Under the pieces are notes generated by a model. The model was given only the letters and a program-made list of their open reading frames with translations, did not search any database and was not told where the DNA came from. This document shows positions 18,488 through 26,797 of a DNA stretch of 64,000 nucleotides, one piece after another; position 1 is the stretch's first letter, and every line of letters begins with the position of its first letter. The position numbers and the translations under genes are program-made. Source of the DNA: Paracoccaceae bacterium (lineage in GTDB: Bacteria > Pseudomonadota > Alphaproteobacteria > Rhodobacterales > Rhodobacteraceae). Location of the stretch: the NCBI GenBank assembly GCA_009773375.1, contig WRPH01000019.1:1-64000 (forward strand), in the 5' to 3' direction.

Positions 18488-19255
18488 ATGCGGTTGGGGT
18501 TCATCGGCACCGGCACAATCACCGCGCATATTGTGCGCGGCCTGCAAGGCTCGGCGCTGGCCGATTGGCCGGTGGTGCTGTCGCCGCGCAACACGGAGAT
18601 CGCCGCCGCACTGGCGACCCTACCCCGCGTGACAGTCGCCGCCAGCAATCAGGCGGTGGTGGATGCCTGTGATATCGTCATCCTCGCCGTCCGCCCGCAG
18701 ATCGCTGAAGACGTGCTGTCGGGCCTGCGCATCGGCCCGGATCAACTGGTGATCAGCCTGATCGCCGGGCTGCACCTGCCGCAGATCGCCGCCCTGACCG
18801 GCGCGGCCCGCATCGCCCGCGCCATCCCGCTGCCCTTTGTCGAGCAGCGTCAGGGCGTGACCCCGGTTTACCCCGCCGACCCGACCGCGCTGCGGCTGTT
18901 TGCAGCGCTGGGCACCGCTTTGCCGGTGGATGATCTGGCCGCCTACGATGCCTATGCCGCCGCCAGCGCGCTGATGGGCAGCTATTTCGGCATTCTTGAA
19001 ACCGCGCGCGGCTGGATGGTGGGGCAGGGCCTGCCCGCCGAAGCTGCCACCAGCTATCTGCGCGGGCTGTTCGGCAGCCTCGGCGATGTGCTGCGTGCCA
19101 GCGACGCCAATTTCGCCAGCCTGCGCGCCGACCATTCCACCCGTGGCGGGCTGAACGAGATGGTGTTTGATCGTTTTGCCGCAGCCGGGGCAACCACAGC
19201 GCTTGAAACCGCACTGACCGCCGCGTTCAACCGGGTGCAGGGCAGGGCGGAGTAA
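18488..19255 (+). CDS. Pyrroline-5-carboxylate reductase (ProC) family protein
   Basis: 255 residues. N-terminal Rossmann fold GFIGTGTITAHIVRGL; central ILAVRPQIAEDVL and ISLIAGL typical of ProC; C-terminal helical dimer domain with GLNEMVFDRF. Housekeeping ProC is nearer 270 residues and usually carries GKMG in the loop; here it is GTGTI. It is the last gene of the hydroxyproline operon, so it more likely reduces a cyclic imine made in that pathway than serves proline synthesis. Confidence 0.75.
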   Translation: MRLGFIGTGTITAHIVRGLQGSALADWPVVLSPRNTEIAAALATLPRVTVAASNQAVVDACDIVILAVRPQIAEDVLSGLRIGPDQLVISLIAGLHLPQIAALTGAARIARAIPLPFVEQRQGVTPVYPADPTALRLFAALGTALPVDDLAAYDAYAAASALMGSYFGILETARGWMVGQGLPAEAATSYLRGLFGSLGDVLRASDANFASLRADHSTRGGLNEMVFDRFAAAGATTALETALTAAFNRVQGRAE

Positions 19256-19294
19256 AGCAGGCAGGCGGCTTCTCCGAAGCGCATGCCGCGCCTC

Positions 19295-19349
19295 ACCCGA
19301 TTTGTTTTCAAACAAATCGGGTCGCGCCTGCCTGCCCTCGGCAGGCGCG
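19295..19349. repeat. Two adjacent perfect inverted repeats
   Basis: CCCGATTTGTTT/AAACAAATCGGG (19295-19306 and 19309-19320, 2-base loop), followed by CGCGCCTGCC/GGCAGGCGCG (19323-19332 and 19340-19349). They sit in the 250-base spacer between convergent operons, about 40 bases after the ProC-like stop. They may protect or terminate the hydroxyproline transcript. Confidence 0.6.
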
Positions 19350-19443
19350 TTTCCGCGCCAGCCCAGACAGCCGCGCCCCGATTTTCAAGCGATTGTTTGC
19401 GGCATAGGCTCCCTTGTTCAACGGCCTTTGGCCTTATGAACAA

Positions 19444-19485
19444 CGAACCGAAAAACGCTCCCCCGGAGCGTTTTCATTCGGTTCG
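19444..19485. terminator. Nested hairpin, probable bidirectional terminator
   Basis: Inner stem AAAACGCTCC/GGAGCGTTTT (19452-19461 and 19465-19474), with a run of T on one side and A on the other. The outer stem CGAACCGA/TCGGTTCG (19444-19451 and 19478-19485) wraps it. It is 23 bases beyond the stop of the convergent SDR, so it can terminate both strands. Confidence 0.7.
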
Positions 19486-19507
19486 GGTCTGGCCCCGAAA
19501 GCCCGCC

Positions 19508-20257
19508 TCAAGCGTAAATATACCCGCCCGAGACGATGATATTTTCCCCGGTCATATAGGTATTACGCGGCCCGCCCGCCATCAGCACCCATTCCGCCAT
19601 TTCCTTCGGCTCGCCGCCACGCCCCAGCGGGCTGGCCTTCGCCAATTCGCCCAGAAACCCCAGCTCGCGCGCGCGGTCCGTCGCCATCCCGGCAGGTGCT
19701 ACCGAGTTCACCAGAATGCCATCCGGGGCCACCTCTTGCGCCATGCTCTTGGTCAAGCTGACAACAGCGGCCTTGGTGGCGGCATAATGCGCGTTCTGCG
19801 GATGCGCCTTGAACGCATCGACCGAGGTGATGTTGACAATCCGCCCGCGCACATGCCCGACCGGCACTTGGCCGCGCATCTGCCGCACCGCCGCCACCAT
19901 CATGTGATAGGTGCCCTTGACGTTGATCGCGTTGGACGCATCCCAATCGCTATCCGAAATCTCCAGCATCGGCTTGCGCGGATAGATCGCGGCGGAATTG
20001 ATCAGCGTATCCACCCGCCCCAAAGCCGCCGCCACCGCAGCAAACGCCGCATGCGAAGCCTCTGCCGTGCGGATGTCACACGCCGCAAAGGCATGCGGCA
20101 GCCCCGCCGCCCGTGCCGGCTCCAACGCCGCCTCAGCCGCGCTCGCGTTCAGATCAATGATCCCCAACGCCGCAGCCCCTTCCGCCACCGCCATCTGCGC
20201 CAACAACGCCCCTAGCCCTGCGCCACCGCCAACGATGACCACAGACAAACCCTTCAT
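19508..20257 (-). CDS. Short-chain dehydrogenase/reductase
   Basis: 249 residues. ATG 20257 follows AAAAAGGAG. Cofactor loop VIVGGGAGLGALL, NSAAIYPRK (instead of NNAG), NITSVDAF with catalytic Ser, HYAATKAAV (Tyr-x3-Lys), C-terminal SGGYIYA. The last gene of the thirteen-gene leftward run. It is separated from the preceding SDR gene by one base. Substrate unknown. Confidence 0.78.
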   Translation of the reverse strand: MKGLSVVIVGGGAGLGALLAQMAVAEGAAALGIIDLNASAAEAALEPARAAGLPHAFAACDIRTAEASHAAFAAVAAALGRVDTLINSAAIYPRKPMLEISDSDWDASNAINVKGTYHMMVAAVRQMRGQVPVGHVRGRIVNITSVDAFKAHPQNAHYAATKAAVVSLTKSMAQEVAPDGILVNSVAPAGMATDRARELGFLGELAKASPLGRGGEPKEMAEWVLMAGGPRNTYMTGENIIVSGGYIYA

Positions 20258-20258
20258 C

Positions 20259-20978
20259 TTACGACTCCTTTTTCGCGGCACCCGTGGCACCCGCCTGATG
20301 GGTTGGCAGAATATCAAACCGCGCCACATCCACCGATTGCGGCAGCGCCAGCACCGCCAGCACCATCGCCGCCACGTCCTGCGGCTGCACGGCGGATTGG
20401 CCCGCATACATCGCCGCCCGCGCCTCGGCCGACAGCAGATCGTTGTAAAGCCCGGTTTCAACCCGACCCGCGACGATTTCCGTCACCCGCACGCCATAGG
20501 GCGCCATGTCCAGCCGCAACGCCTGCGCAAAGCCGCCAACCGCCGCCTTGGTGGCACAATAAACCGCCAGATTGGCAAACGGCGCATGCCCCGCCGTCGA
20601 TCCGGTGAAAAAGATATGCCCGCGCCCGCGCGCCCGCATCCCCGGAGCCAGCGCCCGTGTCAGCTTCAGCACCGCGCCAACATTGATCGCCAAAGCCAGA
20701 TCGATATCGGCAGGCTCGGCATCGCAGAAATGCCGCATCGGTGGCATCATCCCGGCGTTGTTGATCAGCACATCCGGCGCAAGCCCGGCCAGCGCCGCCT
20801 CCAGCGCGGCGGCATCGGTGACATCCACCGCCACCCCGCGCAGGCCCAAAGCCGCCAATTCGGTCAGCGCCGCCCGGTTGCGTCCCAGTGCAATCACCTC
20901 ATGGCCTGCGCCGTGCAAGGCCAACGCAATCGCCCGCCCGATCCCGCTGGTCGCCCCGGTTACAACTGCCTGTGCCAT
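20259..20978 (-). CDS. Short-chain dehydrogenase/reductase
   Basis: 239 residues. ATG 20978 follows GAGGGGGG; the open frame extends further upstream without a site. VTGATSGIGRAIAL, INNAGMMPP, FTGSTAGH, VYCATKAAV (Tyr-x3-Lys). Resembles the YdfG-type reductases that act on 3-hydroxy acids such as serine or 3-hydroxypropionate. It is 11 bases after the LysR gene. The reaction is not resolved. Confidence 0.8.
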   Translation of the reverse strand: MAQAVVTGATSGIGRAIALALHGAGHEVIALGRNRAALTELAALGLRGVAVDVTDAAALEAALAGLAPDVLINNAGMMPPMRHFCDAEPADIDLALAINVGAVLKLTRALAPGMRARGRGHIFFTGSTAGHAPFANLAVYCATKAAVGGFAQALRLDMAPYGVRVTEIVAGRVETGLYNDLLSAEARAAMYAGQSAVQPQDVAAMVLAVLALPQSVDVARFDILPTHQAGATGAAKKES

Positions 20979-20989
20979 CACAGCCCCCC

Positions 20990-21916
20990 TCAAAACCCAC
21001 GATCCGGCACGCCCGCCCAATCTTCCTGCTTCACCCAGTCGCAAAAGCTGGCAATCGGCTTTACCCGCCGATGCGCCTTGGGCAGCACCAGATAAAAGCC
21101 GGGGATCTGCGCCGCAGGCATGCCCTGCATCACCTCCAGCCCGAACGGAGCCACCAGCTTGCCCGAGGCCAGATCCTCTTCCGCATCAATCCGCGACAGC
21201 AGCCCGACGCCCAAGCCCGCCAACGTCGCCCGCCGCATCGTCGCCGCATCCTGAAACCGGATCTCGCTGCGCTGGGGGGCACCCACCACGCCCAGATGCG
21301 CCAGCACATTCGGCCAAAGCCGGTCGGCCAGCACCGAATGCAGCAGCGGCACCGCCAGCAGATCGGCAGGCCCCAGCAGCCCGCGCCCCATCTCGGGCGT
21401 GCAGCAGATCACCTTGATATCGCGCAGCAACAGCACCTGATCAAACTCGGTCCAGCCGCCAAACCCCCACTGGATCGCCACATCGACATCATCCGCCACG
21501 AAATCCGGCAGTTCCACCATCGTCGTCAGTCGCAAATCGGCATCCGGCATGATCTGGCGAAACTGCCCCAGCCGGTCCAGCAGAAAGCGGGTGGCGAAAT
21601 ACGGGCTGGCGTTCAGGTTGATCCGGCTGCGCTGGCCGATCTTGCCAACCCGGCGCAACCCTTCGGCAAATTCATCGAACCCGGCCTGAATGTAATGTGC
21701 CAGCAAGATCGCCTGCTCATTCGGCTCAATCGCCCGGCCCTTGCGGACAAACAACTCCAGCCCCAGCGTGTCTTCCAGCAGCTTGATCTGCTGGCTGACC
21801 GCTTGCGGCGACACCCGCAGCTCGTCTGCTGCCGCGCGAAAGCTGCGATGGCGCACCACGGTATGAAACACCCGCAGCGCGTTCAGCGGCGGCAGCCGGA
21901 ACGGACGGTCTGTCAT
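20990..21916 (-). CDS. LysR-family regulator, GcvA-like
   Basis: 308 residues. Start MTDRPFRLPPLNALRVFHTV; HTH SFRAAADELRVSPQAVSQQI, typical of the GcvA branch; sensor domain with the LLHSVLADRLWPN and ATMRRATLAGLGVGLL segments. It lies within the leftward operon, 27 bases after the FAD oxidoreductase gene and in the same direction, so it is probably the local regulator, though not divergent as LysR genes usually are. Confidence 0.85.
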   Translation of the reverse strand: MTDRPFRLPPLNALRVFHTVVRHRSFRAAADELRVSPQAVSQQIKLLEDTLGLELFVRKGRAIEPNEQAILLAHYIQAGFDEFAEGLRRVGKIGQRSRINLNASPYFATRFLLDRLGQFRQIMPDADLRLTTMVELPDFVADDVDVAIQWGFGGWTEFDQVLLLRDIKVICCTPEMGRGLLGPADLLAVPLLHSVLADRLWPNVLAHLGVVGAPQRSEIRFQDAATMRRATLAGLGVGLLSRIDAEEDLASGKLVAPFGLEVMQGMPAAQIPGFYLVLPKAHRRVKPIASFCDWVKQEDWAGVPDRGF

Positions 21917-21943
21917 GGCGACACTTTCGGCAAGCGTTCGATC

Positions 21944-23149
21944 TCAGATCACCGCTTTCTCAAGGAAGGGCCGGTTTTCCACGATGCGTTCATAGCCGAC
22001 CTCGCTCAGATCCAGCGTGCGATAACCGCCGTAGATGATCAACTCTGCCACGCCACGCCCCGCCGCCGGGCCTTGCTGCAAGCCATGCCCCGAAAAGCCG
22101 TTGGCATAGACAAAATTCCGCACCTGCGGGTGCCGCCCGACGATCAGGTTATGATCCAGCGTGTTGAAATCGTAATGCCCCGCCCACTGGTTCACCACCT
22201 TGATCGCCTCGAACCCAGCCGAGCGATGGGCCAGCGCCGGCCAGACCATGTCTTCAAATTCATGCCAGCGCGGTTCAAAATCGTCCCAATCCACCGCCGG
22301 GTCGTCCTCCGGCACCGCGCCCGACAGAAAGAACCGCCCCTCGGGCCGACAGAACACCCCCGACGGATCAATCATCAGCGGCAAGCGCCCCTGATTGACC
22401 GAGGCGCTGCCCTCCGGCGTCTTGGCGCAATCGAACACGAACAGCGTGCGCTTGCGCGGCTCCACCGGCACATCCAGCCCCGCCATCCGCGCCGTCAACG
22501 CCGCGCGCGGCCCCGAGGCATTCACGATCGTCCCCGCCGCAATCACCGCGCCGGATTTCAGCGTGACCGAATTCACCGCATCGCCGTCGCGGCCAATCGC
22601 CACCACCTCATCGCTGACAAATTCCGCCCCCTGCGCGCGGGCCTTGTTGCGAAAGCCGTACATCAGCCCGGTGTTGTTGAACCAACCCTCGCCCGACTGC
22701 CCGTAAGACGCGAGACGAATATCATCGACATTCAGATGCGGGAAAGCCCGCGCCAATGCCTCCTGATCCCACAGCACCACATCCGCGCCGCAAGCCTTTT
22801 GCACCGCATGGTTTTCGCGCAGCGTCTGTTCCTGCTCTGCCGTCCCGGCCAGAAACAGATAGCCGCCAGAGTGGAAATTCAGATCTGGCCTGTCGTCGCC
22901 CACCCGCATGGTTTCGGCAAAATCCCGGATGAAGGCAGAACCGAACTGGCTGATCTTCACGTTGATCGCATTGGAAAACTGCGTCCGGATCGACGCCGCC
23001 GACAGCGAGGTCGAGGCTTTGGCATAGCTGCCGTCGCGTTCCACCACCAGAACCGAGCCGTTGAAATCCGGGTTCGCGGTCAGGAAATACGCCACCGCCG
23101 ACCCGATCACCGCGCCGCCAACGATCACCACATCATAGCTGCTGTTCAT
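21944..23149 (-). CDS. FAD-dependent amine/amino-acid oxidoreductase (DAO family)
   Basis: 401 residues. N-terminal VVIVGGAVIGSAVAYFL (FAD fold), ERDGSYAKASTSLSAASIRTQ, and C-terminal FVYANGFSGHGLQQGPAAGRG, the FAD-pyrophosphate region of sarcosine/dimethylglycine oxidase and FOXRED1-like proteins. It probably oxidises an N-methyl or secondary amino acid. The ATG overlaps the preceding stop (ATGA). Last of the six overlapping genes. Confidence 0.8.
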   Translation of the reverse strand: MNSSYDVVIVGGAVIGSAVAYFLTANPDFNGSVLVVERDGSYAKASTSLSAASIRTQFSNAINVKISQFGSAFIRDFAETMRVGDDRPDLNFHSGGYLFLAGTAEQEQTLRENHAVQKACGADVVLWDQEALARAFPHLNVDDIRLASYGQSGEGWFNNTGLMYGFRNKARAQGAEFVSDEVVAIGRDGDAVNSVTLKSGAVIAAGTIVNASGPRAALTARMAGLDVPVEPRKRTLFVFDCAKTPEGSASVNQGRLPLMIDPSGVFCRPEGRFFLSGAVPEDDPAVDWDDFEPRWHEFEDMVWPALAHRSAGFEAIKVVNQWAGHYDFNTLDHNLIVGRHPQVRNFVYANGFSGHGLQQGPAAGRGVAELIIYGGYRTLDLSEVGYERIVENRPFLEKAVI

Positions 23150-23964
23150 TTTTTCGCCTCATCATCCGGGTGCCCCAGATCTACAAACCAACCGCCCAGA
23201 TGCCGCACCGCCGGGGCCTTCGGGTCAGGCAGGGGGGTGCGCGCCGCCACACCCGCACGATAGGCCTCGGTATTGTCCTGCGCCCGATAGCCCAGATGCG
23301 CCGCCAGCCGGTTATCCACCGGCTTCACCGCGTTATCCGATAGGCCGAAAGACACGGTAAACCCGACCCGAGGTGCAGTCAGCGCCGCCGTCACCAGCCG
23401 CACGCAATCGTCAAACGACAGCCACGACCACAGCATCCGCCGATCCGCCGGTTCCGGGAAGGACGAGAATATCCGCAGCGCCGCCGTCTCGATGCCGAAC
23501 TTGTCCCAGTAAAGCCGCCCCAGATCCTCGACAAAGCACTTCGACAGCCCATACAGCCCGTCCGGGCGATGCGGTGCGTTGGCGTCGATCTGATCCTCCA
23601 ACGCGTGATAGCCGATGGCATGCACCGAACTGGCATAGACAACCCGTTTCACACCATTCTTCCGCGCGCCCTCATAGATATGATAGCTGCCGCGAATATT
23701 GGCGTTCAGGATCGCCTCCCAGCCGCGCTCCAGCGGCACACCGCCGAAATGCACAATCGCATCAACGCCTTGGGTCAGTCGCAACATTGCCGCCTCATCG
23801 GCCAGATCGCAGATCACCGCCTCTTCGTTCGGCTGCACATCCTTGATTTCCGCCACATCCGCCAGCCGCAGCTTGCGTGCCAACGGCGCCAGACCCCGGC
23901 GCAATTCGCTGCCCAGACGGCCCGCTGCCCCGGTGATCAGCAAGGTTTCAAACGGCGGCGTCAT
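23146..23964 (-). CDS. NAD-dependent epimerase/dehydratase family, uronate dehydrogenase-like
   Basis: 272 residues from ATG 23964. LLITGAAGRLGSELRRGL cofactor loop, DAIVHFGGVPLERGWE, YASSVHAIGYH with Ser, YGLSKCFVEDLG (Tyr-x3-Lys), and RIFSSFPEPADRRMLWSWLS. This pattern is that of uronate dehydrogenase, which oxidises the cyclic form of uronic acids to aldarolactones. A related cyclic hemiacetal or hemiaminal substrate is possible. Both ends are 4-base overlaps with neighbours. Confidence 0.75.
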   Translation of the reverse strand: MTPPFETLLITGAAGRLGSELRRGLAPLARKLRLADVAEIKDVQPNEEAVICDLADEAAMLRLTQGVDAIVHFGGVPLERGWEAILNANIRGSYHIYEGARKNGVKRVVYASSVHAIGYHALEDQIDANAPHRPDGLYGLSKCFVEDLGRLYWDKFGIETAALRIFSSFPEPADRRMLWSWLSFDDCVRLVTAALTAPRVGFTVSFGLSDNAVKPVDNRLAAHLGYRAQDNTEAYRAGVAARTPLPDPKAPAVRHLGGWFVDLGHPDDEAKK

Positions 23965-25178
23965 GCGGTTTCTCCGGCTTGCAGGGCGGCCACTGCCGCC
24001 GCGATGCGGCTGATCGCCTCTGCCAAAACCGTATCCGACGTGGCGGTCGAAATCCGAAAGAACGGCGACAGCCCATAGGCCGCACCCGGCACCGCCGCCA
24101 CCCGGCCTTCGGTCAGCAGATACTGCGCCACGGCGGTATCGTCGGCCAGAACCTCGCCCTTCGGCGTGCGCTTCCCGATCAATGCCGCGCAACCGATATA
24201 GGCATAAAATGCCCCTTCGGGCGGCGCGAGGCTCAGGCCGGGGATGTCCGCCACCCCAGCCACCACCAGATCGCGGCGGCGCTCAAACGCGGTGCGAAAT
24301 TCCGCAATGCAGTCCTGCGGCCCGGTCAAAGCCGCCAGCGCCGCCGCCTGCATCGGGGCGGCAACTGACGTCACAGACTGGCTTTGCACCGTGTTCATCG
24401 CCTTCAGCAACGGCGCAGGCCCCGCCGCATAGCCGACCCGCCAGCCAGTCATCGCATAGGCTTTCGCCACGCCGTTGACGATCAGCGTGCGATCCTTCAA
24501 CGCGGGGCAGGCCGCGCCAAAGCTGACAAACTGCCGACCATCAAACAGGATATGCTCATAAATCTCATCCGACAGGATCATCACCTGCGGATGCCGCGCC
24601 AGCACTGCCCCCAGCGCCTGCAACTCGGCCCGCGAATACACCGCCCCCGAAGGATTGCCCGGCATGTTCAGAAACAGCCATTTCGTGCGCGGCGTGATCG
24701 CCGCCTCCAGCAGCGAGGGCGTCAGCCGGAACCCGGTTTCCGCCGGGCAGGCGGGCGTCACCGGCACCCCGCCCAATAGCTTCACCATTTCCGGGTAAGA
24801 CACGAAATACGGCGCGGGCAAGATCGCCTCGTCGCCGTCGTCCAGCGTCGCCATCAGCGCGTTGAAGATGATCTGCTTGGCACCATTGGCCACCACGATC
24901 TCATCGGCGCTATAGTCCAACCCATTCTCACGCCGGAACTTCTCCGCCACCGCCGCCCGCAGCGCAGGCGTGCCCGCCGCCGCCGTATACAGCGTTTCGC
25001 CCGCCATCGCCGCTTTGAACGCCGCCTCCACCACATGCGCAGGCGTCGGAAAATCCGGCTCGCCAAGGCCAAGGTCGATCACATCGACCCCCTGCGCACG
25101 CAACGCCTTCGCCGCCATCGACACCGCCATCGAGGCCGAGGGCTTCACCACCGCCAACCGTTTCGCCACATAGCTCAT
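23961..25178 (-). CDS. Class I/II pyridoxal-phosphate aminotransferase
   Basis: 405 residues of the aspartate-aminotransferase Ib group. PLP Lys239 in NGVAKAYAMTGWRVGY, Asn175 in NMPGNPSG (usually NPxNPTG), Asp204 in ILSDEIYEH, and N-terminal DLGLGEPDFPTP. Likely amino donors are aspartate, alanine or an unusual amino acid of the pathway; sequence cannot settle this. It is coupled by ATGA overlaps to HyuB upstream and the uronate-dehydrogenase-like gene downstream. Confidence 0.85.
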   Translation of the reverse strand: MSYVAKRLAVVKPSASMAVSMAAKALRAQGVDVIDLGLGEPDFPTPAHVVEAAFKAAMAGETLYTAAAGTPALRAAVAEKFRRENGLDYSADEIVVANGAKQIIFNALMATLDDGDEAILPAPYFVSYPEMVKLLGGVPVTPACPAETGFRLTPSLLEAAITPRTKWLFLNMPGNPSGAVYSRAELQALGAVLARHPQVMILSDEIYEHILFDGRQFVSFGAACPALKDRTLIVNGVAKAYAMTGWRVGYAAGPAPLLKAMNTVQSQSVTSVAAPMQAAALAALTGPQDCIAEFRTAFERRRDLVVAGVADIPGLSLAPPEGAFYAYIGCAALIGKRTPKGEVLADDTAVAQYLLTEGRVAAVPGAAYGLSPFFRISTATSDTVLAEAISRIAAAVAALQAGETA

Positions 25179-26797
25179 GGTTTCTTTCCCGTCACATAAC
25201 CCTTGATCGCATCATTCGCCCGCGCCTCAGCACCGCGCGCGGCGGGGTCGCCATAACCACCCCCACCCGGCAGATGCAGCACCAGCCGCCGCCCCTCCGG
25301 CACATGCTGCCAGCCCTTTGGCCGCAACGCCGTGCCATCATCCAGCGCCACCACGCCCGCAGCCCCCGGCCCGCCGCCGTTCCGCCCCGCCGCCGGATGG
25401 TTGACCCGGTCAAACATCGCCGAGAAGTCAAACTCATGCCCCGGCGCAGGTTCAATCTCGATGATCTGCCCCAGCCCGCCGCGATACTCGCCATCACCGC
25501 CCGAATCCGGTCGCAACTCTTTGCGCCAGACGATGATCGGCCCGGTCTGCTCGGTCGCCTCGATCGGCATCGTCATCACCCCAGACGGAAACGCCGTCGC
25601 CGACAGCCCGTCCAAGCCAGGCCGCGCCCCCATCCCGCCCGAGTTGAACATCAGGATTTCCGCCCGCCGCCCCGAACCCCCCGCCACAGGCCGCACCGAC
25701 ATGTGAATGTTCCACAACGCCGCCGCCCCTTCGGCCAGCACTTGCCCCGGCAGCGCGCGGGCCAGCGCGCCCAGCACCAGATCCGGCACCATATGCCCGA
25801 TCACATGCCGCACCGACACCGGCGCAGGCCGTTCCGCGTTCAGGATATTCACCGGCGAAGACACCGTGAACAGCGCAAGAGACGCCCAGTTGTTGGGAAT
25901 ATCCGGCGCCACCACGCATTTCAGCGCATAGCAGGCATAGGCCTTGGTATAGATGATCGGCACGTTGATGCCCCAGCGGCTGACCGGATCGCTGCCGCCA
26001 AAATCGACATGCACCACATCGCCGCTGATCGCCACCTCTGCCGCCAGCCGGACCGGGCTGTCATAGCCATCCGTCACCAGCGCGTTCGACCACACCCCCT
26101 GCGGCAGCGCCCGGATACGCTCCAACATCGCGGCATGGGTGCGGCTGAAAATGAACTCGCCCAGACTGTCCAGCGAGGTCAGCCCGATTTCACCCAGCAT
26201 ATCCATCAGCCGCCGATGGCCGACCTCGTTACAGGCCGCCAGCGAATAGAAATCGCCGACCACCTGATTAGGCTCGCGCACATTCGCCCGCAGCATCCGC
26301 ACGAGGTCCGCATTCACCACGCCGCGTTCGGCGAATTTCATGATCGGAATCTGGATGCCTTCTTCGTAAACCGATTTCGCATCCGCACCAAAACCGCGCC
26401 CGCCGACATCGACCACATGCGCGGTGCAGGCGAAGAACCCGACCAGCTGATCGCCCATGAAAGACGGCGACACCATGGTAATGTCATGCAGATGCCCGGT
26501 GCCTTTCCACGGGTCGTTGGTCACATAGGTATCACCAGCAAACATCTGATCGCGGCCAATCTCGGCGATGAAATGCAGCACCGCCTCGGCCATGGTGTTC
26601 ACATGCCCCGGCGTCCCCGTCACCGCCTGCGCCAGCATCCGCCCCGCCGGGTCAAACACCCCGGCAGACAAATCGCCCGCCTCGCGCACGCTTGTCGAAA
26701 ACGCCGTGCGCAGCAGCGTCAGCGCCTGTTCTTCCACCACCGAAATCAGCCGGTTCCACATCACCTGCATGCGAATATCGCGGGTCTGATCGGTCAT
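25175..26797 (-). CDS. Hydantoinase B/oxoprolinase family subunit
   Basis: 540 residues of the HyuB family, the partner of HyuA in ATP-dependent ring-opening of hydantoins, oxoproline and related lactams (or carboxylation in acetone carboxylase relatives). N-terminal MWNRLISVVEEQA, DTYVTNDPWKGTGHLHD, central GGSDPVSRWGINVP, and C-terminal HLPGGGGYGDPAAR, the standard ending. It is directly behind hyuA with an ATGA overlap, as in the known heteromeric enzymes. Confidence 0.88.
   Translation of the reverse strand: MTDQTRDIRMQVMWNRLISVVEEQALTLLRTAFSTSVREAGDLSAGVFDPAGRMLAQAVTGTPGHVNTMAEAVLHFIAEIGRDQMFAGDTYVTNDPWKGTGHLHDITMVSPSFMGDQLVGFFACTAHVVDVGGRGFGADAKSVYEEGIQIPIMKFAERGVVNADLVRMLRANVREPNQVVGDFYSLAACNEVGHRRLMDMLGEIGLTSLDSLGEFIFSRTHAAMLERIRALPQGVWSNALVTDGYDSPVRLAAEVAISGDVVHVDFGGSDPVSRWGINVPIIYTKAYACYALKCVVAPDIPNNWASLALFTVSSPVNILNAERPAPVSVRHVIGHMVPDLVLGALARALPGQVLAEGAAALWNIHMSVRPVAGGSGRRAEILMFNSGGMGARPGLDGLSATAFPSGVMTMPIEATEQTGPIIVWRKELRPDSGGDGEYRGGLGQIIEIEPAPGHEFDFSAMFDRVNHPAAGRNGGGPGAAGVVALDDGTALRPKGWQHVPEGRRLVLHLPGGGGYGDPAARGAEARANDAIKGYVTGKKP

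Noticed and set aside
20888-23263. A 791-codon open frame on the plus strand
   Set aside because: It is antisense to the LysR, FAD oxidoreductase and SDR genes, is rich in Arg, His and Pro, and lacks any family motif or ribosome site. Long open antisense frames are expected in GC-rich DNA.
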